This document shows, one piece after another, positions 1 through 11,686 of a stretch of 64,000 nt of DNA; the first letter of the stretch is position 1; the number at the start of each line of letters is the position of its first letter. The translations under genes were made by a program, and so were the position numbers. The stretch covers positions 1,927,001-1,991,000 of the forward strand of contig JAPWJY010000008.1 of NCBI GenBank assembly GCA_028283765.1. The letters run 5' to 3'. The DNA is from Parvibaculaceae bacterium. GTDB lineage: Bacteria; Pseudomonadota; Alphaproteobacteria; Parvibaculales; Parvibaculaceae. Under the pieces are notes generated by a model. That model was not told where the DNA came from, did not search any database, and was given only the letters and a program-made list of their open reading frames with translations.

Positions 1-2026
<2,026 letters not shown>

Positions 2027-2127
2027 GTCTATTCCTCGCGACCGCTTTTCATCGGCTGCCGGACCATTTGTCCGAAGCCAGGCCATATGGCCTTGAGATT
2101 TTCATGCCCCCGCTTGAGGGGCCGACA

Positions 2128-2153
2128 GGACGGTCCGCTTTCGCGAACCGTCC
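2128..2153 (-). promoter_or_regulatory. GNRA-capped hairpin in the rplL-rpoB intergenic region
   Basis: Read on the minus strand, an 11-bp stem (one U-G pair) closes a GAAA tetraloop: GGACGGTTCGC, GAAA, GCGGACCGTCC. No U-tract follows, so this is not an ordinary terminator. In other bacteria the rplL-rpoB spacer holds an attenuator and an RNase III processing site that adjusts the ribosomal protein to polymerase ratio. This hairpin is in the right place for that role, but the role is inferred. Confidence 0.5.
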
Positions 2154-2180
2154 CGCCAGATATTCGTCAGAACCCGGAAA

Positions 2181-2552
2181 TTACTTGAGTTCGACCTTGG
2201 CACCGGCCTTTTCGAGCGCGGCCTTGGCCTTCTCGGCCTCGTCCTTGGTCAGGCCTTCCTTGACGGGCTTGGGCGCAGCCTCGACGAGGTCCTTGGCTTC
2301 CTTCAGGCCGAGGCCCGTCAGCGCGCGAACTTCCTTGATGACCTCGATCTTCTTGTCGCCGATAGCGGCAAGAACGACCGTGAACTCGGTCTGCTCTTCC
2401 ACAGCAGCGGCAGCCGGACCGGCAGCAGCGGCAACGGCGACAGGCGCGGCGGCGGAAACGCCCCACTTCTCTTCGAGGAGCTTGGAAAGCTCGGCAGCTT
2501 CGATAACGGTCAGGCTCGACAGTTCATCAACAATCTTTGCAAGATCAGCCAT
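2181..2552 (-). CDS. rplL: 50S ribosomal protein L7/L12
   Basis: This is the dimeric stalk protein that recruits and activates the translational GTPases. The 123 residues match the usual family length. Residues 1-32 form the helical dimerisation domain, which includes the stretch [12 protein letters not shown]. Residues about 34-52 are the flexible Ala/Val-rich hinge, and residues 53-123 form the globular factor-binding domain with the conserved stretch [20 protein letters not shown]. It lies 48 bases after rplJ, its partner in the L10-(L12)n stalk, and before rpoB. The start [11 protein letters not shown] is the family start. Confidence 0.98.
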   Translation of the reverse strand: MADLAKIVDELSSLTVIEAAELSKLLEEKWGVSAAAPVAVAAAAGPAAAAVEEQTEFTVVLAAIGDKKIEVIKEVRALTGLGLKEAKDLVEAAPKPVKEGLTKDEAEKAKAALEKAGAKVELK

Positions 2553-2600
2553 GTTTTGGTTCTCTATCTAATCGGTTGGATCGGTTTATGACGTACGGCT

Positions 2601-3119
2601 TCAGGCCGCGTCGCTCTTGGTGGCATAGGCATTCAGCACGCGCGCAAGCTGTCCACCAGGCGCCTGCAGAACACCCGCGATGCGGGTTGCTGGCGTCTGG
2701 ATCATGCCGACAAGCTTGGCCCTCAGTTCATCGAGAGACGGCAGCGAGGCAAGAACCTTCACACCGTCTGCATCCAGAACCGTTTCGCCCATCGCGCCGC
2801 CGAGAATCACGAGCTTGTCGTTTTCCTTGGCGAACGCCGCCGCAACCTTGGGGGCTGCGACCGGATCGTTCGAATAGGCGATTGCCGTAGGCCCGTTGAA
2901 CAGATTGACGATCCCGTTCAGCGGGGTGCCTTCCAGAGCGAGCTTGGCGAGCCTGTTCTTCGTTACCTTGAACGAGGCTCCCGCATCCAGCATCCTCGTG
3001 CGCAGATCCGTGATCTGGGCAACGGTGAGGCCGGAATAGTGGGCGACGACGACAACAGTGGCTTCACCGAAGACACCGTTGAGATGCGCCACGAGCTCCT
3101 TCTTTTCAGCTCTATCCAC
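2601..3119 (-). CDS. rplJ: 50S ribosomal protein L10
   Basis: This is the base of the ribosomal stalk: it binds 23S rRNA through its N-terminal domain and L7/L12 dimers through its C-terminal helix. The 172 residues are normal for the family. The N-terminus, [20 protein letters not shown], followed by [18 protein letters not shown] and the K-N-R-L rRNA-binding segment, is typical. An unusually long untranslated stretch lies upstream (3120-3586) with stable hairpins, as expected for autogenous control by the L10-L12 complex. The next gene is rplL. Confidence 0.97.
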   Translation of the reverse strand: MDRAEKKELVAHLNGVFGEATVVVVAHYSGLTVAQITDLRTRMLDAGASFKVTKNRLAKLALEGTPLNGIVNLFNGPTAIAYSNDPVAAPKVAAAFAKENDKLVILGGAMGETVLDADGVKVLASLPSLDELRAKLVGMIQTPATRIAGVLQAPGGQLARVLNAYATKSDAA

Positions 3120-3586
3120 TTGGCTCTCTCTGTCGCACGCGATCCCCTCGCGTGCCTGGGGGCGGATAGTGCCTGGATCGTCCAGGCGTCACCGCCGTTG
3201 GCATTTGCCGCTTGTCCATCTGCAAGAACAGAAACCCTTGCAGTGGCCAGGCAGCGCTCTTGCCTGTCCCGGGTCCAACCGATTTCATCGGACTGACATG
3301 CGCCAGCCATCAAAAATCGTCTTTCTCCCGTCTATGCTGGCCGCTTGCACGAATTTCACGTGCGGTATGCGTTTAAGTCTGGGCCCGAAGGCTTCGACGC
3401 CGGCAGTCTCGGACAGGGTTTCCGCCTCGCCAGAGGCATGACGGAAACACTTGAGGACGGCCAAGGGGGCGCTCCGGATCACTCCAGCGCACCCGCCCCA
3501 CCCATCCTGTCCCGGACGCGCCACCCCGAAGGAAGGCGGCCCGGAATTCCACACCGCACGGCCATGAGGGCCGGGCGGCAAATTCA
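3120..3586 (-). promoter_or_regulatory. Long rplJ leader (candidate L10 leader) between rplA and rplJ
   Basis: This 467-base stretch has no credible gene. On the minus strand it folds into several stable hairpins. The one nearest rplJ has an 8-bp perfect stem at 3135-3142/3148-3155 (GCACGCGA with TCGCGTGC). The next has a 7-bp perfect stem at 3171-3177/3181-3187 (GCCTGGA with TCCAGGC). A third lies just after rplA at 3554-3563/3569-3578, 9 of 10 pairs, and lacks a U-run. L10 leaders upstream of rplJ are known in many bacteria and bind the L10-L12 complex. That this is one is inferred from position and structure. A separate rplJ promoter may also lie here, but none is clear. Confidence 0.5.
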
Positions 3587-4291
3587 TTACGCGCCGACGG
3601 TGATCGACTGCGTTTCAACCTTGACGCCGGGGCCCATCGTGGAGCTGACAGCGACGCGCTTGAGATAGGTACCCTTGGCGCCAGCAGGCTTCGCCTTCTG
3701 GACAGCCTCGATGAGCGCACGAATGTTGCCCAGCAGCTGCTCTTCCGAGAAGCTCGCCTTGCCGACACCGGCATGCACGATACCGGCCTTCTCAACGCGG
3801 AACTCGACGGCGCCGCCCTTGGCGGAGGCGACCGCGGCTTCGACGTCCGGAGTCACCGTGCCGACCTTCGGGTTCGGCATCAGGCCGCGCGGGCCAAGCA
3901 CCTTACCGAGACGGCCGACGAGCGGCATCATGTCCGGGGTCGCGATGCAGCGATCGAACTCGATCTTGCCCGACTGGATGATTTCGGCGAGGTCTTCGGC
4001 GCCGACGATATCGGCACCCGCCTTGCGGGCAGCCTCGGCCTTGTCACCACGGGCGAACACGGCAACGCGCACCGTCCGGCCGGAGCCGTTCGGCAGTTCG
4101 CAGACGCCGCGAACCATCTGGTCGGCATGGCGCGGATCGACGCCAAGCGCGATCGCAACCTCGATGGTCTCGTCGAACTTGGCCGTGGCGCGCTCCTTGA
4201 CGAGCTTGATCGCATCTTCAAGGACGTAAAACTTCTTCGGGTCGATGCCGGCGCGGGTGGCGGCAACACGCTTTGCAAGTTTGGCAGCCAT
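3587..4291 (-). CDS. rplA: 50S ribosomal protein L1
   Basis: This is the L1-stalk protein, which helps E-site tRNA release and represses its own operon in many bacteria. The ATG at 4291 ([20 protein letters not shown]) is chosen over an in-frame start 16 codons upstream, because it gives the family N-terminus and has a GGAG eight bases before it. The longer reading would run into rplK. The result is 234 residues, the normal length. The conserved segments [18 protein letters not shown] and [16 protein letters not shown] are present. The GGAGTAA of its ribosome site contains the rplK stop codon, so the two genes are translationally linked. Confidence 0.97.
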   Translation of the reverse strand: MAAKLAKRVAATRAGIDPKKFYVLEDAIKLVKERATAKFDETIEVAIALGVDPRHADQMVRGVCELPNGSGRTVRVAVFARGDKAEAARKAGADIVGAEDLAEIIQSGKIEFDRCIATPDMMPLVGRLGKVLGPRGLMPNPKVGTVTPDVEAAVASAKGGAVEFRVEKAGIVHAGVGKASFSEEQLLGNIRALIEAVQKAKPAGAKGTYLKRVAVSSTMGPGVKVETQSITVGA

Positions 4292-4295
4292 GTTC

Positions 4296-4727
4296 TTACT
4301 CCACCACTTCGATGCCGGCCGAACGGGCCGAGCCGACAATCATCCGAACCGCCGCATCGAGATCGTTGGCGTTCAGATCCTTCATCTTGATTTCAGCGAT
4401 CTCGTAGCACTGGGCCTTCGTGATCGAACCGGCATACGCACCCTTGCCCGGGGTCTTGGAACCCGAGGTCAGGTTGGCTTTCTTCTTGAGGAAGAAAGAC
4501 ACGGGCGGCGTCTTGGTCACGAAAGTGAACGAACGGTCCGCATAGGCCGTGATCACCACCGGAATCGGCGTGCCCTTTTCAATGGACTGCGTCTGGGCGT
4601 TGAACGCCTTGCAGAATTCCATGATGTTCAGGCCGCGCTGACCGAGAGCCGGACCAATGGGCGGAGACGGGTTCGCGGCACCAGCCTGAACCTGCAACTT
4701 AATGTAACCAGTAACTTTTTTAGCCAT
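4296..4727 (-). CDS. rplK: 50S ribosomal protein L11
   Basis: L11 binds the GTPase-associated centre of 23S rRNA, and in many bacteria it is needed for stringent-response activation of RelA. The 143 residues are standard. The proline-rich N-terminal domain contains [20 protein letters not shown]. The C-terminal RNA-binding domain ends at [15 protein letters not shown]. It stands between nusG and rplA, in the order found across bacteria. The stop codon lies four bases before the rplA start. Confidence 0.98.
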   Translation of the reverse strand: MAKKVTGYIKLQVQAGAANPSPPIGPALGQRGLNIMEFCKAFNAQTQSIEKGTPIPVVITAYADRSFTFVTKTPPVSFFLKKKANLTSGSKTPGKGAYAGSITKAQCYEIAEIKMKDLNANDLDAAVRMIVGSARSAGIEVVE

Positions 4728-4808
4728 TTTCCATTCCCCTTCCGGTCAAACCGGAACAGACACGGGTTAGTGGTCCGGCGCAGGCAATGCGCCTCCCACA
4801 TACGTCGA

Positions 4809-5339
4809 TCAGACCTTTTCGACCTGACCGTACTCAAGCTCGACCGGGGTCGCGCGACCGAAGATGGAGACCGCGACCTTGAGCCGGGCCTTCTCCTCGT
4901 CCACTTCCTCGACGAGACCGGTGAACGAGGCGAAGGGACCATCGGCCACCCGCACCTGCTCGCCAATTTCAAACATGATGGAGGGCTTGGGCCGCTCCAC
5001 GCCTTCCTGCACCTGATGGCGGATACGGTCGACTTCGGACTGCGGGATCGGCGACGGCTTGTTGTCCGCGCCCAGGAACCCGGTCACCTTCGGCGTATTC
5101 TTGATCAGATGGTAGATCTCGTCGTTGAGATCCATCTTCGCCAGCACGTAACCGGGGAAGAACTTGCGCTCGGCGTTGATCTTGCGACCACGGCGCATTT
5201 CAACCACTTCCTCGGTCGGCACCAGCACTTCTTCTATATGCTCGGCAAGCCCGGCTGCCTCCGCCTGCTCGCGGATGGATTCAGCCACCTTCTTCTCGAA
5301 ATTCGAATAAACGTGAACGATGTACCAGCGCTTGGCCAT
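4809..5339 (-). CDS. nusG: Transcription termination/antitermination factor NusG
   Basis: NusG binds the RNA polymerase clamp, suppresses pausing and links transcription to Rho or to ribosomes. The 176 residues form an N-terminal NGN domain, starting MAKRWYIVHVYSNFEKKVAE, and a C-terminal KOW domain with the motif EIGEQVRVADGPFASFTG at about residues 123-140. It follows secE by 17 bases and precedes rplK, the canonical secE-nusG-rplK-rplA order. The ATG at 5339 is the only reasonable start. Confidence 0.98.
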   Translation of the reverse strand: MAKRWYIVHVYSNFEKKVAESIREQAEAAGLAEHIEEVLVPTEEVVEMRRGRKINAERKFFPGYVLAKMDLNDEIYHLIKNTPKVTGFLGADNKPSPIPQSEVDRIRHQVQEGVERPKPSIMFEIGEQVRVADGPFASFTGLVEEVDEEKARLKVAVSIFGRATPVELEYGQVEKV

Positions 5340-5356
5340 AATCTCGTGTCCGCTCC

Positions 5357-5554
5357 TCAGCCGCCGATACCGAGCAGGAGGGCTACCCCTTGGCTCATAA
5401 TCTGATCCGCCAGAAAAAAGAAAACCGTCGCGAACGTTACCATCAAAAACACCATGACGGTGGTGATGGTCGTTTCGCGCCGGGTGGGCCAGGTCACCTT
5501 GGACACTTCAGTCCGAACCTGTTGTATGAACTCTAGCGGATTTATCTTGGCCAT
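5357..5554 (-). CDS. secE: Preprotein translocase subunit SecE (short form)
   Basis: SecE is the small clamp subunit of the SecYEG channel in the inner membrane. The 65 residues are the short, single-span form. The N-terminal amphipathic part contains the SecE hallmark VRTEVSKVTWPTRRET at about residues 13-28, followed by one membrane helix (about residues 31-60). It sits between tRNA-Trp and nusG, as in most bacteria. Confidence 0.96.
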   Translation of the reverse strand: MAKINPLEFIQQVRTEVSKVTWPTRRETTITTVMVFLMVTFATVFFFLADQIMSQGVALLLGIGG

Positions 5555-5677
5555 CTGTTTATCAGACTTCCGGCAAAAAAGCCAAGTACGATTTTCGACG
5601 GTCCGGAAATCCGGCCCGCCGTCAAGCGTCCTGGCGTTGATAACCCCTAGGCTGGCCCTTGCGGGCCGGGCCTAGAG

Positions 5678-5753
5678 TGGCAGGAGTGGAGGGGCTCGAA
5701 CCCCCAACCCCCGGTTTTGGAGACCGGTGCTCTACCAGTTGAGCTACACTCCT
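5678..5753 (-). tRNA. tRNA-Trp (CCA anticodon)
   Basis: This is a complete cloverleaf on the minus strand. The acceptor stem is AGGAGTG paired with CACTCCT, the discriminator is G, and the 3' CCA is encoded in the DNA (5678-5680). The anticodon loop CTCCAAA gives anticodon CCA. The T arm contains GGTTCGAGC. It lies between tuf and secE, a common place for tRNA-Trp. A GC-rich imperfect hairpin without a U-tract follows at 5651-5672. Confidence 0.97.
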
Positions 5754-5807
5754 AAAAAGCAAGGAGCGTCAGCACCTTGCCCCTGGTATTTAATCTTGTT
5801 TCAGAAC

Positions 5808-6998
<1,191 letters not shown>

Positions 6999-7092
6999 CT
7001 GCTTCCAGCACCTTCAACGATCTATCTAGCAACCAAACGAATACTCTAACACGAACTCCCGTCCGGACCGGCAAGGGCCCGGACAACGAAAC

Positions 7093-7166
7093 TGGAGCGG
7101 GTGAAGGGAATCGAACCCTCGTCATCAGCTTGGAAGGCTGTTGCTCTACCATTGAGCTACACCCGC
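7093..7166 (-). tRNA. tRNA-Gly (TCC anticodon)
   Basis: The acceptor stem is GCGGGTG paired with CACCCGC, the discriminator is T and the 3' CCA is encoded. The anticodon loop CTTCCAA gives TCC. The T arm reads GGTTCGATTCC. It stands between tRNA-Tyr and tuf, like glyT in the tRNA-tufB operons of other proteobacteria. Confidence 0.97.
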
Positions 7167-7233
7167 GTCGATCACGCCCGGACACCGGCTGGCAGGATTT
7201 ACCCTCGAAAACAACAAAGACGCAACGGATGGA

Positions 7234-7318
7234 TGGTGGAGGGGGTTGGATTCGAACCAACGTAGGCGTAGCCAGCGGATTTACAGTCCGCCCCCTTTAG
7301 CCACTCGGGCACCCCTCC
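7234..7318 (-). tRNA. tRNA-Tyr (GTA anticodon), class II with long variable arm
   Basis: This is an 85-base class II tRNA. The acceptor stem is GGAGGGG paired with CCCCTCC, the discriminator is A and CCA is encoded. The anticodon loop CTGTAAA gives GTA. The extended variable arm, GCTGGCTACGCCTAC, is characteristic of tyrosine tRNA. It is the first gene of the tRNA-tuf transcript, starting about 95 bases after the predicted transcription start. Confidence 0.97.
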
Positions 7319-7419
7319 CAAGTCCGTCACGATTCCTGCTGATTTCCCAGTGAGATCGCCCAAAAAGCTGTGTGACAGCCTAAGAAGCTGCCGACTTGTC
7401 CGTTCCAGACACGGGCCGG

Positions 7420-7448
7420 TTTATTCCGGTTCTGAGGCCCCGTGTCAA
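7420..7448 (-). promoter_or_regulatory. Sigma70-type promoter of the tRNA-Tyr / tRNA-Gly / tuf operon
   Basis: On the minus strand a perfect TTGACA (7448-7443) is followed after exactly 17 bases by AATAAA (7425-7420), four of six matches to the consensus -10. The spacing and the strong -35 are what is expected for a stable-RNA operon. The predicted start lies near 7413, about 95 bases before tRNA-Tyr. The divergent rlmB gene starts at 7540, so this 220-base region serves both directions. Confidence 0.65.
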
Positions 7449-7539
7449 CTCGTATTACATTGTAAGATGCCACAGACACGCGAACATCATACAGAACCCC
7501 CTTTGCATCTGCGCGGGGTGCGCAATATAAGCGGCCTCC

Positions 7540-8418
7540 ATGAGCAAGCGCAAGCAATCCGCCCCGGCCCGCTCCAGCGCCGACCGCCGTCCGCCCCGGC
7601 GCGATGAAAAGCCTCGCGGCCCCTCCGGCCCGGGCTCTGGCCCGATGTCTGGCAAGAGCCGCCCGAAGGATCGCCGCGCCAGCACAGGCCCGGCTTCCGG
7701 CAAGCCTGGCGATGAAAGCTGGCTGTTTGGCTTCCATGCGGTGGAGGCCGCCCTTGCCAATCCGGAACGCCGGCACCAGCGCCTGCTCCTGACCCGCAAC
7801 GCCATGGAGGAGCTGAAGCGCTCTGGCGTTCCCCTCCCCTTCGCCCCGGAAGATACGGCCCCCGAAGACATCGCCAGCCACCTGCCCCCGGGCGCCGTCC
7901 ATCAGGGGGTCGCGCTCCAGACCTCCCCCCTCCCCGACCACAGCCTTGAGGACGCCTGCAAGGACGCCCGGGTGGTGGTCATGCTCGATCAGGTCACCGA
8001 CCCGCACAATGTCGGTGCGATTCTGCGCTCCGCCGCCGTTTTCGGGGCAACCGCCCTTGTCATGACCGAGCGCAACAGCCCGCCCCTGGCCGGGACCCTT
8101 GCCAAATCGGCCTCCGGCGCACTGGAACTGGTCAGGGTCGCCAAGGTCACGAACCTGTCGCGCTCCATCGAGGAACTGAAGGATCTGGGCTTTCAGGTCA
8201 TCGGCCTCGATGGCGACGCCCCCCATTCGCTCCCCGATCTCGCCCTTGACGGCCCCGTCGCCTTCGTCATGGGGGCCGAGGGCGATGGCCTGCGCCGCCT
8301 CACCCGCGAGCACTGCGACCTGCTGGCGAAACTCCCCGCCGCAGGCGCCATGCGCAGCCTCAACGTCTCCAACGCCGCCGCCGTGGCCCTTTATGAAGCC
8401 TTCCGCCGCCGTCCCTGA
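7540..8418 (+). CDS. rlmB: 23S rRNA (guanosine-2'-O-)-methyltransferase, SpoU family (RlmB-like)
   Basis: This is a SAM-dependent ribose methyltransferase of the SPOUT (trefoil-knot) class; RlmB modifies G2251 in the ribosomal P loop. Of its 292 residues, the first 60 or so are basic and Pro/Arg-rich, a lineage-specific extension. A substrate-binding domain begins at WLFGFHAVEAALANPERR. The three SpoU motifs follow: DPHNVGAILRSA from about residue 154, FVMGAEGDGLRRLT, and the C-terminal knot SLNVSNAAAVALYEA. It is divergent from the tRNA-tuf operon. The exact rRNA target is taken from the family and not proven by sequence. Confidence 0.88.
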   Translation: MSKRKQSAPARSSADRRPPRRDEKPRGPSGPGSGPMSGKSRPKDRRASTGPASGKPGDESWLFGFHAVEAALANPERRHQRLLLTRNAMEELKRSGVPLPFAPEDTAPEDIASHLPPGAVHQGVALQTSPLPDHSLEDACKDARVVVMLDQVTDPHNVGAILRSAAVFGATALVMTERNSPPLAGTLAKSASGALELVRVAKVTNLSRSIEELKDLGFQVIGLDGDAPHSLPDLALDGPVAFVMGAEGDGLRRLTREHCDLLAKLPAAGAMRSLNVSNAAAVALYEAFRRRP

Positions 8419-8505
8419 CGCCCTGCTACACAGGTGCAAATGCGTACAAATGGACAAAAATCATTTCAGGTCTCTTGTGTCCCCAGACAAAGCGGAGGAA
8501 ACCGA

Positions 8506-8967
8506 ATGGAATATGCAATCACGGCGATCGGTCATGTGCGTGGCGGGAGGACTGATCCCATCGATGATGACTGGGGTTCCAGCCGCTCGATTGTCGAACT
8601 GGCCCCTGATCGCTTCACCTCCGATGCTCTCGCCGGTCTCGATGCCTTCAGCCATGCCGAGATCATCTTTCTTTTCGACAAGGTGCCGCCTGAAAAGATC
8701 GAGAGCGGCGCGCGCCATCCGCGCGGACGCCAGGACTGGCCGCTGGCGGGTATCTTCGCGCAACGCGGCAAAAACCGGCCCAATCGGCTGGGGGTCACGA
8801 TATGCAGGATCATCGCCGTTGAAGGAACAAGGCTTGAGGTTGAGGGGCTTGATGCGATTGATGGCACCCCGGTCATCGACATAAAGCCAGTGATGCGCGA
8901 GTTTCTTCCGCGCGGCGACGTTCGCCAGCCCGAATGGGTATCGGAATTGATGGCGAATTATTGGTGA
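8506..8967 (+). CDS. TrmO-like tRNA m6t6A37 methyltransferase (TsaA/YaeB, UPF0066 family)
   Basis: The 153-residue protein consists of one TsaA-like beta-barrel domain. The family signatures are IGHVRG at the N-terminus, FSHAEIIFLFDKVP, the catalytic-pocket segment ARHPRGRQDWPLAGIFAQRGKNRPNRLGVT (about residues 65-95) and the C-terminal DIKPVMREFLP. TrmO uses SAM to methylate t6A at position 37 of certain threonine tRNAs. E. coli TrmO is longer, with an extra C-terminal domain that is missing here, so only the core is present. The start at 8506 is chosen because GGAGG lies a few bases upstream; a longer reading from 8434 has no ribosome site. Confidence 0.8.
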   Translation: MEYAITAIGHVRGGRTDPIDDDWGSSRSIVELAPDRFTSDALAGLDAFSHAEIIFLFDKVPPEKIESGARHPRGRQDWPLAGIFAQRGKNRPNRLGVTICRIIAVEGTRLEVEGLDAIDGTPVIDIKPVMREFLPRGDVRQPEWVSELMANYW

Positions 8968-9001
8968 GGAATGGGTCTATACGACCATCCGGACCGACAC
9001 C

Positions 9002-9020
9002 CATGGCGCCAAGCGCCATG
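9002..9020 (+). promoter_or_regulatory. Perfect hairpin after the TrmO-like gene
   Basis: An 8-bp perfect stem (CATGGCGC with GCGCCATG) closes a CAA triloop 35 bases after the TrmO-like stop codon. No T-run follows, so termination is uncertain. Confidence 0.3.
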
Positions 9021-9082
9021 ATGCTGCGCCGCAATGAAATGCACCTTCCTCATGCCCGCCGCTCCGCCCCGGCCCATGCCCG

Positions 9083-9093
9083 CCCCCCCCCCC
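9083..9093 (+). repeat. C11 homopolymer tract upstream of gcd
   Basis: Eleven consecutive cytosines lie 111 bases before the gcd ATG, in the 236-base spacer 8968-9203. It is the longest homopolymer that I found in the window. Such tracts change length by slippage and, near promoters, can change expression. They are also common sequencing-error sites. Confidence 0.9.
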
Positions 9094-9203
9094 ACGATGG
9101 CATTTCGGAGAGCAGGCCCACGATCATTACAACGGCTACGGAACCATATCTCCTCGTGTGCATTAAACCGGAGTGACATCCGCACAAGCGAACGAGGGCA
9201 AAA

Positions 9204-11609
9204 ATGGATAATAATCCCGTTATACGTCGGCATATCACATGGCCTCCTTTCCTTCTCGGTCTTCTCCTGCTTCTGATCGGTCTGACGCTGACAATTGGCG
9301 GCGGATGGCTCGCGACTCTGGGCGGCTCCCCCTATTACATCCTTGCAGGCATCGGGCTTCTTCTTGCCGGTTACTTTCTGGCGCGGGCGCACAGCGCCGG
9401 TGCATGGATTTACGGGATTGTTTTCCTTGGCACCCTCGTATGGGCTTTCTGGGAAGTCGGGGCCAATGGCTGGGCGCTCGTGCCGCGTGTGACCGGCCCC
9501 ATTGTCCTTCTTGTTCTCGTCATCGCGGTATGCCCGTTCCTCTCCCCGTTCCGGTATAGCTGGCGCGCCGCCCTTGGCGGCATCGTCGCCGTACTTGTGG
9601 TGACGGTGGCCGGCGGGCTGGCCATCGGCTACGCAAATATCCCCGGTATCGACAGTCCGGTTCCCCCGGCTCTGGCCAGCGCCGCAAGCGGCATGGGCAC
9701 AGGCGCGGACTGGACCGCCTATGGCGGCAGCTACGCCGCCCAGCGCTTCTCGCCGCTCAAGCAGATCGACGTCAGCAATGTCGCCCATCTTGAACGCGCA
9801 TGGACCTTCCACACGGGCGATCTGCCCAACGAACGCACGAAAAACACCTACGGCGCGGAAACCACGCCGCTGAAAATAGGCGATACCCTTTACCTGTGCA
9901 CACCGAAGAACATCATGATCGCGCTCGATCCCGCCACGGGCACGCAGCGCTGGCGCTATGACCCCAAGGTGCCGGACGAAAATATTCCGTATACTGCAGC
10001 CTGCCGTGGCGTCGCCTATTATCAGGTTCCAAACACCGACCCGAACGCCGCCTGCTCGGCGCGCATTATCGAGGGCACCCTTGATGCCCGCGTGATCGCG
10101 GTCGATGCAAAGACCGGCGAACCCTGCGCCGGGTTCGGGCAGAACGGCATCGTCGACACAACCACCGGCATCGGCGAACATGCGCCTGGCATGTTCTCGA
10201 TCACCTCGGCCCCCACCATCGTTCGCGGCGTTATCGTCGTCGGCCATCAGGTGCTCGACGGGCAGAAGCGCGACGCCCCCTCCGGCGTTATTCAGGGATA
10301 TGATGCCGTCACAGGCACGCTGCGCTGGGCCTGGGACATGGGAAAGCCGGAGCTAAACGGACTGCCGCCGGAAGGGCAGACCTATACGCGCGGCACGCCG
10401 AACATGTGGACCACCGCATCCGGCGATGAGGCGCTCGGCCTTGTTTATCTGCCGCTCGGCTTGTCCGCCGTCGATTACTGGAGCGGCAGCCGTTCCGATC
10501 TGGAAAAGAAATTCGCCACCTCGCTCGTCGCACTGGACGTGACGACAGGCAAACCGGTCTGGCACTTCCAGACCGTCCATAATGATGTCTGGGACTATGA
10601 TCTCGGCTCGCAGGCTACGCTGGTTGACTATCCGGGCGCGAACGGACCCACCCCGGCCCTGCTGCTGCCCAGCAAGCGGGGCGACATCTTCCTGCTGAAC
10701 CGGCGCACCGGCAAGCCACTTGCCGGCGTCGAGGAGCGGCCGGTGCCGCAAGGAGGCGTCGAGCCTGAACAGCGGGCAAAGACGCAGCCCTTCTCGCTCT
10801 ATCACACGCTCGCCAAGCCCGTGCTTACCGAGCGCGACATGTGGGGCATGTCCCTCATCGACCAGATGGTCTGCCGGATCCAGTTTCGCCGGGCGACCTA
10901 TCACGGCATGTTCACGCCGCCGGTCAGCGAGGGGCACTCTATTGAATATTCCGGCTATAATGGCGGCTCGGACTGGGGCGGCATCGCCTTCGACCCGACT
11001 CGTGGTGTGATCGTCGCCAATTACAATGATATGCCCAACTACAACCAGCTCGTGCCCCGCGCCGAGGCCAACAAGCTGGGCTGGGCGCCACGGGATCAGA
11101 CCCGCGGGAAAATCGGCGGTGCGGAGGGTGCTGGCGATCCACAGGCCGGGACACCCTATGCCATCAACGTCAATGCAGGCTGGCGCCTGCCGTTCACAGG
11201 GTTGCTCTGCAAGCAGCCTCCCTATGGCGGCATCCGGGCCATCGATCTGAAGAGCGGAAAGACCCTGTGGGACCGTCCTCTCGGCGAAGCCCGCACCAAC
11301 GGCCCGTTCGGCATCCCCTCCATGCTGCCGATCGAGATCGGAACACCGAACAATGGCGGCAGCGTCGTGACAGCGGGCGGCCTCATCTTCGTCGCGGCAA
11401 CCACGGACAATGTGATCCGCGCCATTGACATCAATACGGGAAAGACCGTCTGGCGCGACATCCTGCCCTCCGGCGGGCAGGCGACGCCCATGACCTATGA
11501 GATCAATGGCAAGCAATATCTCGTCATCATGGCGGGCGGGCACCACTTCATGGAAACGCCCGTCGGCGATGCTCTGATCGCCTATGCCCTCCCGGGCGAC
11601 GGCGGCTGA
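9204..11609 (+). CDS. gcd: Membrane-bound PQQ-dependent glucose (or quinate-type) dehydrogenase
   Basis: The enzyme oxidises a sugar or polyol in the periplasm with pyrroloquinoline quinone and passes electrons to ubiquinone; the best family match is glucose dehydrogenase (glucose to gluconolactone). The 801 residues match the roughly 796 of E. coli Gcd. Residues about 12-150 form five membrane helices. From WTAYGGSYAAQRFSPL (about residue 170) the rest is the eight-bladed PQQ propeller, with repeated tryptophan-docking segments such as ALDPATGTQRW, the segment PTIVRGVIVVGHQVLDG, RGTPNMWT, VWHFQTVHNDVWDYDLG and the C-terminal GGHHFMETPVGDALIAYALP. Quinate dehydrogenase has the same layout, so the substrate is not certain. 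The gene stands alone, followed by a terminator. The PQQ synthesis genes are not in the window. Confidence 0.85.
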   Translation: MDNNPVIRRHITWPPFLLGLLLLLIGLTLTIGGGWLATLGGSPYYILAGIGLLLAGYFLARAHSAGAWIYGIVFLGTLVWAFWEVGANGWALVPRVTGPIVLLVLVIAVCPFLSPFRYSWRAALGGIVAVLVVTVAGGLAIGYANIPGIDSPVPPALASAASGMGTGADWTAYGGSYAAQRFSPLKQIDVSNVAHLERAWTFHTGDLPNERTKNTYGAETTPLKIGDTLYLCTPKNIMIALDPATGTQRWRYDPKVPDENIPYTAACRGVAYYQVPNTDPNAACSARIIEGTLDARVIAVDAKTGEPCAGFGQNGIVDTTTGIGEHAPGMFSITSAPTIVRGVIVVGHQVLDGQKRDAPSGVIQGYDAVTGTLRWAWDMGKPELNGLPPEGQTYTRGTPNMWTTASGDEALGLVYLPLGLSAVDYWSGSRSDLEKKFATSLVALDVTTGKPVWHFQTVHNDVWDYDLGSQATLVDYPGANGPTPALLLPSKRGDIFLLNRRTGKPLAGVEERPVPQGGVEPEQRAKTQPFSLYHTLAKPVLTERDMWGMSLIDQMVCRIQFRRATYHGMFTPPVSEGHSIEYSGYNGGSDWGGIAFDPTRGVIVANYNDMPNYNQLVPRAEANKLGWAPRDQTRGKIGGAEGAGDPQAGTPYAINVNAGWRLPFTGLLCKQPPYGGIRAIDLKSGKTLWDRPLGEARTNGPFGIPSMLPIEIGTPNNGGSVVTAGGLIFVAATTDNVIRAIDINTGKTVWRDILPSGGQATPMTYEINGKQYLVIMAGGHHFMETPVGDALIAYALPGDGG

Positions 11610-11629
11610 CCACATCTCTGTCCGGATAG

Positions 11630-11686
11630 CCGGGCATGATTAATCCTCAAACCGGACCTCTTTTTTCTTCAGGATGCCCGGTTTTT
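11630..11686 (+). terminator. Probable intrinsic terminator of gcd
   Basis: An 8-bp perfect stem (CCGGGCAT at 11630-11637, ATGCCCGG at 11674-11681) is followed by TTTTT. The 36-base loop is longer than usual and contains its own T-run, which weakens the call. Confidence 0.5.

Noticed and set aside
8958-11615. Long minus-strand frames opposite gcd
   Set aside because: They mirror the PQQ dehydrogenase codons; the real protein on the plus strand has complete domains and motifs.
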